Below are positions 50,980-55,834 of a stretch of DNA of 55,834 nt, one piece after another. This stretch comes from an uncultured Lachnospiraceae bacterium. Lineage in GTDB: Bacteria > Bacillota > Clostridia > Lachnospirales > Lachnospiraceae. A model generated the notes under the pieces. It made no database searches. It worked only from the letters and a program-made list of their open reading frames with translations, and was not told where the DNA came from. A program made the position numbers and the translations under genes. Each line of letters begins with the position of its first letter. Within the stretch, counting starts at the first letter, position 1. The DNA lies in the NCBI GenBank assembly GCA_910585635.1, contig CAJUFE010000026.1, positions 1-55,834 on the forward strand. Reading direction: 5' to 3'.

Positions 50980-51492
50980 TCACGCCTCGGCTGCCTCTGC
51001 GCCAGCGCCGCCCTTGCTCTCTGCGATCTGGCTGAGCACGCGGGCGAAGTTGGTGATCGGAGACTGGATGCTCCCCAGCAGCTTTCCAAGGAGCTCTTCC
51101 CTGGACGGGATCGTGGCGATGACCTGCATCCCCTTGGCATCATAGTAGGTCCCCTCTACTACACCTGCTTTTAATTCCAGCTTATCTGCGGTCTTCGCGA
51201 ATTTCGCGATCGCTCTTGCCGGTGCGGTCGCATCGGCCTTGGAGACCGCCAGAGCAGTAGGACCTTCCAGATCGGGATCTAAGGCTGCGAATGCGGTACC
51301 TTCAGCCGCGCGCTTGATCAAGGTGTTCTTATAGACCTTGTAAGAAACGCCGGCTTCTCTAAGCTGTTTTCTCAGAGCGGTATCTTGCTCAACAGTCAGT
51401 CCGCGGTAGTCCACCAGCACAGCGGAAGCTGCCCCGTCAAATAATGCAGCGATCTCATCGACGATAGGCTGCTTTAGTCCAACTTTTGCCAT
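50980..51492 (-). CDS. rplJ: 50S ribosomal protein L10
   Basis: A 170-residue ribosomal protein that anchors L7/L12 to the large subunit. The N-terminal RNA-binding domain reads AKVGLKQPIVDEIAALFDGAASAVLVDYRGLTVEQ and the C-terminal helix binds L7/L12 dimers. It is preceded by an L10-type leader with an attenuator and by AAAGGAGG. L10 with L7/L12 normally represses its own leader, so the operon is autoregulated. rpoB does not follow rplL here, unlike the common arrangement. Confidence 0.97.
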   Translation of the reverse strand: MAKVGLKQPIVDEIAALFDGAASAVLVDYRGLTVEQDTALRKQLREAGVSYKVYKNTLIKRAAEGTAFAALDPDLEGPTALAVSKADATAPARAIAKFAKTADKLELKAGVVEGTYYDAKGMQVIATIPSREELLGKLLGSIQSPITNFARVLSQIAESKGGAGAEAAEA

Positions 51493-51519
51493 GATCTTAC
51501 CTCCTTTATAAAATTTGGA

Positions 51520-51646
51520 GACTGCGAAAAACCTCCCCGCCCAAAGGCAGAGAGGTGATACAAATCCTCATATGAGTTTTGTTGATCCCTCGGCAGGCGG
51601 TCATACCTTATGCCCTTCGGCACCTGCTGTCTTCGGCAGTCATTAC
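51520..51646 (-). promoter_or_regulatory. L10-type ribosomal protein leader RNA with attenuator
   Basis: On the minus strand, the leader begins with a CCGAAGACAGCAGGTG stretch and a later CCTGCCGAGGGATC stretch, the paired elements of the L10 leader family. It ends in a terminator-like hairpin, CCTCTCTGCC with GGGCGGGGAGG followed by T (51555-51527). L10-L12 complex binding to the leader is the established mechanism. Helices are assigned by eye. Confidence 0.75.
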
Positions 51647-51652
51647 TTGAGC

Positions 51653-51682
51653 ATCTTAGCATAGGAGGGGTGGGGTTGTCAA
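51653..51682 (-). promoter_or_regulatory. Promoter of rplJ-rplL
   Basis: TTGACA (51682-51677), an 18-base spacer, and TG-C-TAAGAT (-10 at 51658-51653, extended by TG). The start of transcription near 51646 matches the beginning of the L10 leader. Confidence 0.65.
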
Positions 51683-51751
51683 GAGGGAGATGAGCTTTTG
51701 CGGATCTTTTCTTGGAGCTCTATTTTTTTGGACCGAACTGGAAAGCAATGT

Positions 51752-51971
51752 TTATAAAGTTTCTGGCTCTGGCACAGCTTCCTCAAATAGCCGCATCAGA
51801 TCATGATTTGCCCCTACATTTGTGACTTCAAAATGGTTTAAGCAGGCAGCTTTGCCATTATGCCACACTTAACCTTTTTGTATAATGGTACAGAACATCT
51901 TCTACAACATGATCATCTTCGTTTTCCCCATCATCGCTGTTGTACCACACCCATTTTGTCACATGATCCAT
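51752..51971 (-). pseudogene. Frameshifted small gene remnant
   Basis: Two adjacent minus-strand frames look like one broken coding sequence. The first runs from ATG 51971: MDHVTKWVWYNSDDGENEDD and onward to HYTKRLSVA, then TAA. In the next frame, VWHNGKAACLNHFEV leads to NHDLMRLFEEAVPEPETL and stops at 51752. A single frameshift near AGTGTGGCATAA would join them into about 75 residues. I do not recognise the family. The stretch is AT-rich. It could be a small accessory gene that has decayed. Confidence 0.4.
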
Positions 51972-52052
51972 AAACTATGCTTTTTCCCGCAAGGAGGTGA
52001 TGATGCTGCCAAAAGCCCCGTGATCTTTTGGTAAAGAGAACAAAGGATAGAC

Positions 52053-52883
52053 TTATCCATGCCCCTTTTGAGCACGATGCAAGGACGCGTTTTTAAGGAC
52101 CCATCCGCACACCCTGTGGATCAGAAAGGCTCCTGCGCAGGTGGCCGCGATGTAGGCCAGATGCCCCCAGATATTGCCAAACTTAAGGGAGATCTGGCGG
52201 AAGACGGGCTGCTCGGAGGGGAGGGCGCAGTTGATGTAGAAGAGGTCGGCGTAGTCGGCGGGATAGACGGTCACCTGCACAAGGGCATTGACCGCGCTGG
52301 CGATCAGGCAGCAGGCCAGGTACAGGGGGAGGATCTTGAGGAACCCACGGCGGCTTAAGTCGGACAGGCCTTTAAGGCAGCAGTAGAGCCCTAAAAAGAG
52401 CAGGGTGAAATGCCAGAAAAAGCCGTGGAGGGTCAAGGTCCAGTAGGGATGCAGGAAGCCGTCCGGGACGGCTAAGGCCATGATCCCGCCCAGGAGGCCC
52501 AGATCCTGGATGAAGGTAGCCGCGATCCTCTGGGAGGGGGAGGGCCGGTCCACAGTCTGGTTGGGGGCTGCCTTTAAGAGCGGGTAAGCCAGGCACAGGT
52601 ACATAGGGATGCTGCAGAGCTGGAAGGGAAAGAACCACCATTCATAGTGATGGTCATACACGACGGTATACAAAAAGCCCTGCTTATACACCTCCGACAC
52701 GGCCAAGAACAGACCGCAGGCAAAAAGGACGTGGCTGCTCTCGGGCCGGTGGGACCGCGCCAGCCCCCAGGCCAGGAGAGCCGCCGCCAGGGACCCGGCA
52801 AGGGCCGGCGCGATATGGGCGAAGGAATAGGGCGCCATCGTCTCCATGGGCCAGGCGGTGGCGGCGAAAAAGTCGTTGAGCAT
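52053..52883 (-). CDS. YwaF/TMEM164-family integral membrane protein
   Basis: A 276-residue membrane protein with about seven helices. It matches the YwaF/TIGR02206 layout, related to eukaryotic TMEM164 acyltransferases: a conserved PFQLCSIPMYL segment in helix 3, with His in VVYDHHYEWWFFPFQ and in TLHGFFWHFTLLFLGLY. The two helical His clusters are candidate active-site residues. The bacterial members' activity is unknown; a lipid acyltransferase role is inferred from TMEM164. The gene is single, on the minus strand, with a promoter about 110 bases upstream. Confidence 0.85.
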   Translation of the reverse strand: MLNDFFAATAWPMETMAPYSFAHIAPALAGSLAAALLAWGLARSHRPESSHVLFACGLFLAVSEVYKQGFLYTVVYDHHYEWWFFPFQLCSIPMYLCLAYPLLKAAPNQTVDRPSPSQRIAATFIQDLGLLGGIMALAVPDGFLHPYWTLTLHGFFWHFTLLFLGLYCCLKGLSDLSRRGFLKILPLYLACCLIASAVNALVQVTVYPADYADLFYINCALPSEQPVFRQISLKFGNIWGHLAYIAATCAGAFLIHRVCGWVLKNASLHRAQKGHG

Positions 52884-52989
52884 AACAGGACCTCCAACAG
52901 ATCAGGGCAGGCAGGACAGGATCATCCGGCGGGATGTTAAAAAACTGAGCTTGCGGGCGGATGGGACTGCCAGACTGCCGTATAGGATG

Positions 52990-53017
52990 ATCATACCATA
53001 TTTTTATAGAAAGTCTA
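52990..53017 (-). promoter_or_regulatory. Promoter of the YwaF-like gene
   Basis: TAGACT (53017-53012), 16 bases, TATGAT (52995-52990). Beyond it, the gap to the next transporter gene (52884-53196) holds only the opposing promoter; I see no gene there. Confidence 0.6.
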
Positions 53018-53099
53018 CTGTTTCTGGATATTGATCTGCCGGTTGGATCGACGGGATCTATTTTCTGTGACCATTTACAGGATCATTTGCAAAATCCTC

Positions 53100-53127
53100 T
53101 TGCTATTTCCCCAAAATCCTTTATAAT
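53100..53127 (+). promoter_or_regulatory. Promoter of the second amino acid ABC transporter
   Basis: TTGCTA (53100-53105), 16 bases, perfect TATAAT (53122-53127), about 70 bases before the start codon. AAGAGGAGGAGC precedes the ATG. Confidence 0.7.
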
Positions 53128-53196
53128 GGATATCTGTCAGACCATTTTTTATTTATCCGACTGCATAAACATGCGATCGGCAAGAGGAGGAGCATT

Positions 53197-54096
53197 ATGA
53201 AGAAGATGAAGAAGGATATCGTGTTAGCAGCAGTGGCTGCGGCATGCGCCATCTCTCTGGCGGCCTGCGGCGGGAGCACACAGGAGACCACCCAGGCAGA
53301 GACCACCACAGCGGCAGCCGCTCAGGAGAGCAAGGAAGAGGCGGGTGCGGGAGAGGACACCTCCGCAGAGGCAGCCGAGGCAGAGACCGAGAGTGAGGCG
53401 GCAGAGGGCGCCGGCGGCCAGTTGATCATGGCCACCAACGCTGAATTCCCGCCCTATGAATACCATGACAGCAGCGTCACCGGACCAGACGGCTCCGATA
53501 TCGTGGGCATCGACGCGGAGATCGCGGGCGCGATCGCGGAGAACATGGGACGAGAGCTGGTGATCGAGGATATCGCCTTTGATTCCATCATCCCGGAGCT
53601 GCAGTCCGGCAAGGCGGACATCGGTGCCGCCGGTATGACCGTTACCGAGGACCGTTTGATGAACGTGGATTTTTCCGACACCTATGCTACGGCTGTCCAG
53701 GCGATCATCGTCACCGGCGACAGTGAGATCGCAGGCCCGGATGATCTGGCCGATAAGCTGATCGGCGTGCAGCAAGGGACGACCGGCGACATCTACGCCT
53801 CCGATGACTTCGGCGATGAGAACGTGGAGCGTTATCCCAAGGGTGTGGACGCCGTCCAGGCGCTGATCCAGGGCAAGGTGGATGCGGTCATCATCGATAA
53901 CGAGCCGGCTAAGGTCTTTGTGGGGGAAAATGAAGGCTTAAAGCTTTTGGATACCGCTTACGCGGAGGAAGAGTACGCGATCGCGGTGAAGAAGGGTAAT
54001 ACCGAGCTCCTGGAACAGGTGAACAAGGCGATCCAGGAATTAAAGGAGTCCGGGAAGCTGGATGAGATCGTCGCAAAATACATCTCTGCAGAGTAA
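53197..54096 (+). CDS. Polar amino acid ABC transporter, substrate-binding lipoprotein (second system)
   Basis: A 299-residue solute-binding protein. The lipobox LAAC gives lipidated C24. Residues 25-72 are an Ala/Glu/Thr-rich linker. The SBP_bac_3 domain follows: NAEFPPYEYHD, VGIDAEIAGAIAENMG, FDSIIPELQSGKADIGAAGMTVTEDRL and the TGDIYASDD lobe-two strand. It is a paralogue of the protein at 6844, sharing the same architecture but with different pocket regions, and probably binds another amino acid. Confidence 0.93.
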   Translation: MKKMKKDIVLAAVAAACAISLAACGGSTQETTQAETTTAAAAQESKEEAGAGEDTSAEAAEAETESEAAEGAGGQLIMATNAEFPPYEYHDSSVTGPDGSDIVGIDAEIAGAIAENMGRELVIEDIAFDSIIPELQSGKADIGAAGMTVTEDRLMNVDFSDTYATAVQAIIVTGDSEIAGPDDLADKLIGVQQGTTGDIYASDDFGDENVERYPKGVDAVQALIQGKVDAVIIDNEPAKVFVGENEGLKLLDTAYAEEEYAIAVKKGNTELLEQVNKAIQELKESGKLDEIVAKYISAE

Positions 54097-54163
54097 GCTG
54101 GCTCCTGGGAGACAGGGGTTTAGGATGCAGATCGTCTAACGAACTGATGAGGGGAAGGTCCGG

Positions 54164-54844
54164 ATGAGTCAGGCTATCTACGCAAATTTTATCAAAGACG
54201 ACCGCTGGAGATATATCACGGACGGGCTGAAGGTGACCTTAGAGGTCACCCTCTTCGCCGTCCTGATCGGCATCGCTATCGGATTTCTGGTGGCTGTGAT
54301 CCGCTCTACCCACGATAAGACGGGTAAGCTGAAACTAATGAACGCTGTCTGCAAGGTATACCTGACCGTGATCAGGGGGACCCCGGTGCTGGTGCAGCTG
54401 ATGATCATCTATTTTGTCATCTTCGGTTCTGTGAAGATCAGCAAGGTGGTCGTAGCGGTGATCTCCTTCGGGATCAATTCCGGCGCATATGTGGCGGAGA
54501 TCTTCCGCAGCGGGATCATGTCCGTGGATGAGGGGCAGTTCGAAGCCGGGAGGAGCCTTGGGTTCAACTACCGGCAGACCATGTGGCACATCATCATGCC
54601 CCAGGCCTTTAAGAACGTGCTCCCGGCCCTGGGCAATGAATTTATCTCCCTCTTAAAGGAGACCTCCGTGGGCAGTTACATCGCCCTCCAGGATCTGACC
54701 AAGGGAGGCGATATCATCCGGAGCCGTACCTATGATGCCTTTACCCCGCTGATCGCGGTGGCGATGATCTATCTTGCGCTGGTGATGCTGTTCACTTGGC
54801 TGATCCAGATCCTGGAGAGGAGGCTGCGTCAGAGTGAGCGTTGA
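54164..54844 (+). CDS. Polar amino acid ABC transporter permease (second system)
   Basis: A 226-residue HisM/GlnP-type permease with about five helices. It has VIRGTPVLVQLMIIYFVIFG and the coupling motif EAGRSLGFNYRQTMWHIIMPQA. The C-terminal residues overlap the ATPase gene by 11 bases. It is a close relative of the permease at 7832, with an extended N-terminus containing KDDRWRYITDGLKVTLEVTL. Confidence 0.93.
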   Translation: MSQAIYANFIKDDRWRYITDGLKVTLEVTLFAVLIGIAIGFLVAVIRSTHDKTGKLKLMNAVCKVYLTVIRGTPVLVQLMIIYFVIFGSVKISKVVVAVISFGINSGAYVAEIFRSGIMSVDEGQFEAGRSLGFNYRQTMWHIIMPQAFKNVLPALGNEFISLLKETSVGSYIALQDLTKGGDIIRSRTYDAFTPLIAVAMIYLALVMLFTWLIQILERRLRQSER

Positions 54845-55580
54845 GTATGGGACCCCTTTGATCCAGGTGAAGGGATTAGGGAAACAGTTTGGCAGCCTGA
54901 AGGTCTTAGAGGGGATCGACTTAGAGATCTACCAGGGCGATGTGGTCTTCGTGGTAGGGCCCTCCGGCTCCGGAAAGAGTACCTTCCTCCGGTGTCTGAA
55001 CCGCTTGGAAGAGTCCACGGCCGGACAGATCTTTTTTGAGGGTACCGATATCACCGATCCCAAGGTGGATATCGACCGCCACCGCCAGAAGATGGGGATG
55101 GTCTTCCAGCAGTTCAACCTGTTCCCCCATATGGATATCTTAAAAAATATGACCCTGGCGCCCATGAAGCTGCAGAAAAAGAGCCAGCAGGAGGCCGAGA
55201 AGGAAGCCATGGCCCTTTTAGACCGGGTAGGCTTAGCCGACCGGGCCCACGCCTATCCCAGCCAGCTGTCCGGCGGGCAGAAGCAGAGGATCGCGATCGT
55301 GCGGGCCTTGGCCATGAAGCCGGATGTGATGCTCTTTGACGAGCCCACCTCCGCCTTAGATCCGGAGATGGTAGGCGAGGTCTTGGGCGTGATGCGGGAG
55401 CTGGCCAGAGAGCGGATGACCATGGTGGTGGTCACCCACGAGATGGGCTTTGCCAGAGAGGTAGCCACCCGGGTGATGTTCATGGACGAAGGGCATTTCG
55501 TGGAAGAAGGGCCGCCGGACCAGTTCTTTGGGGCGCCGAAGAACGATCGGCTGAAGGCGTTTTTGAGTAAGGTGCTGTAA
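54834..55580 (+). CDS. Polar amino acid ABC transporter ATP-binding protein (second system)
   Basis: A 248-residue GlnQ-type ATPase. Walker A VGPSGSGKST, the Q-loop in MVFQQFNLFPHMD, signature LSGGQKQR, Walker B VMLFDEPTSALDPEM and the switch His in VTHEMGFA are intact. The GTG start with GAGAGGAGG upstream lies within the permease gene. A terminator follows, which ends the operon. Confidence 0.95.
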   Translation: MSVEYGTPLIQVKGLGKQFGSLKVLEGIDLEIYQGDVVFVVGPSGSGKSTFLRCLNRLEESTAGQIFFEGTDITDPKVDIDRHRQKMGMVFQQFNLFPHMDILKNMTLAPMKLQKKSQQEAEKEAMALLDRVGLADRAHAYPSQLSGGQKQRIAIVRALAMKPDVMLFDEPTSALDPEMVGEVLGVMRELARERMTMVVVTHEMGFAREVATRVMFMDEGHFVEEGPPDQFFGAPKNDRLKAFLSKVL

Positions 55581-55589
55581 GGTGGGAGA

Positions 55590-55620
55590 GGGAGCTGTTG
55601 CGGTAGTGGCAGCTCTTTTT
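55590..55620 (+). terminator. Terminator of the second amino acid transporter
   Basis: GAGCTG (55592-55597) pairs with CAGCTC (55610-55615), extended by weaker pairs, with a run of five T. Confidence 0.75.
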
Positions 55621-55630
55621 GCATTTAGGG

Positions 55631-55834
55631 CGCTTTTTATAGGCGAGCCCAAGGGGGTACTTTTCATTTCCGCGTTGATCACTAAATATTAGATAGGTGC
55701 AGGTGCATGGCCGGTCATCCGTCCGCACCCGGAGGCCCGGTCCCCCACGGGGACGCGCTCTCGCTCCATGCGGTACGTAAACGGTACTAGGGCGCGATGG
55801 AAGATACTCTCCACTACGTTCCGAGTATCCGCTT
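55631..55834. repeat. Inverted-repeat element, copy E (incomplete, runs off the window)
   Basis: Begins CGCTTTTTATAGGCGAGCCC, then AAGGGGGTACTTTTCAT, matching the two stacked ends of copy B in the opposite orientation. It continues with CGCGCTCTCGCTCC and CGGTACTAGG, whose complements lie in the loop of copy B, and a perfect GATACTC/GAGTATC pair near the edge. The far end is outside the window. Confidence 0.7.

Noticed and set aside
51990..52030. Perfect AAGGAGGTGAT ribosome site followed by a 7-codon frame
   Set aside because: No downstream gene on that strand could use it as a leader; probably a leftover of decayed DNA.

Overview
The window reads as chromosomal DNA of a GC-rich anaerobic member of the Clostridia, most like Lachnospiraceae. 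This is inferred from gene content: an NADH-linked [FeFe]-hydrogenase operon, a pyruvate-type ferredoxin oxidoreductase (IorAB) operon, PTS sugar uptake, polar amino acid ABC transporters, choline-binding-type cell wall repeats, and strong AGGAGG ribosome sites. No rRNA, tRNA or CRISPR array was seen, so the species cannot be fixed.

Layout. 1-6.4 kb: a GntR/FCD regulator with its own candidate operators, then a sucrose/trehalose-type sugar module (HAD phosphatase, PTS IIBCA, convergent LacI repressor) tied together by four copies of one operator, then a flavodoxin. 6.8-9.2 kb: a polar amino acid ABC transporter. 9.3-11.2 kb: a lower-GC RloA/RloB-like ATPase plus TOPRIM pair, a probable defence cassette. 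11.3-18.2 kb: a maltose/glucan module (LacI regulator, PTS IIACB, EEP-fold hydrolase, MalQ) with a different LacI operator, followed by a broken PIN toxin and its partner. 18.7-20.9 kb: GlnK and AmtB, separated by a minisatellite copied from the end of glnK. 21-27.7 kb: MATE exporter, an unknown small protein, a cell-wall-binding secreted protein, GNAT, a cytidylate-kinase-like protein, and an orphan GHKL histidine kinase. 27.9-37 kb: a long operon for aryl- or acyl-acid activation and oxidation (thioesterase, two CoA ligases, Na+/solute symporter, IorAB, ACT protein, metallo-hydrolase, VOC protein). 37-47.4 kb: a peptidoglycan deacetylase and two divergent hydrogenase operons; one holds a HydS-like divergent [FeFe] protein with DRTGG, PHP and anti-sigma-like ATPase genes, the other encodes the NuoE/HydB/HydA enzyme. 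47.6-52.9 kb: a DUF4869-type gene with a truncated ATPase partner, an ABC-class ATPase with an RG-rich insert, rplJ-rplL with an L10 leader, and a YwaF/TMEM164-like membrane protein. 53.1-55.6 kb: a second polar amino acid ABC transporter.

Two things stand out beyond the genes. First, a family of small inverted-repeat elements (ends GTTACTTTTCAYA) occurs five times, usually just after a stop codon, with sizes from about 53 to over 200 bp. Second, several short, AT-richer stretches carry remnants of toxin-antitoxin-like or defence genes, which marks them as insertion and decay sites. The two sugar modules each show a self-consistent regulator/operator pairing. The hydrogenase region pairs the catalytic enzyme with what looks like a redox or H2 signalling cassette.
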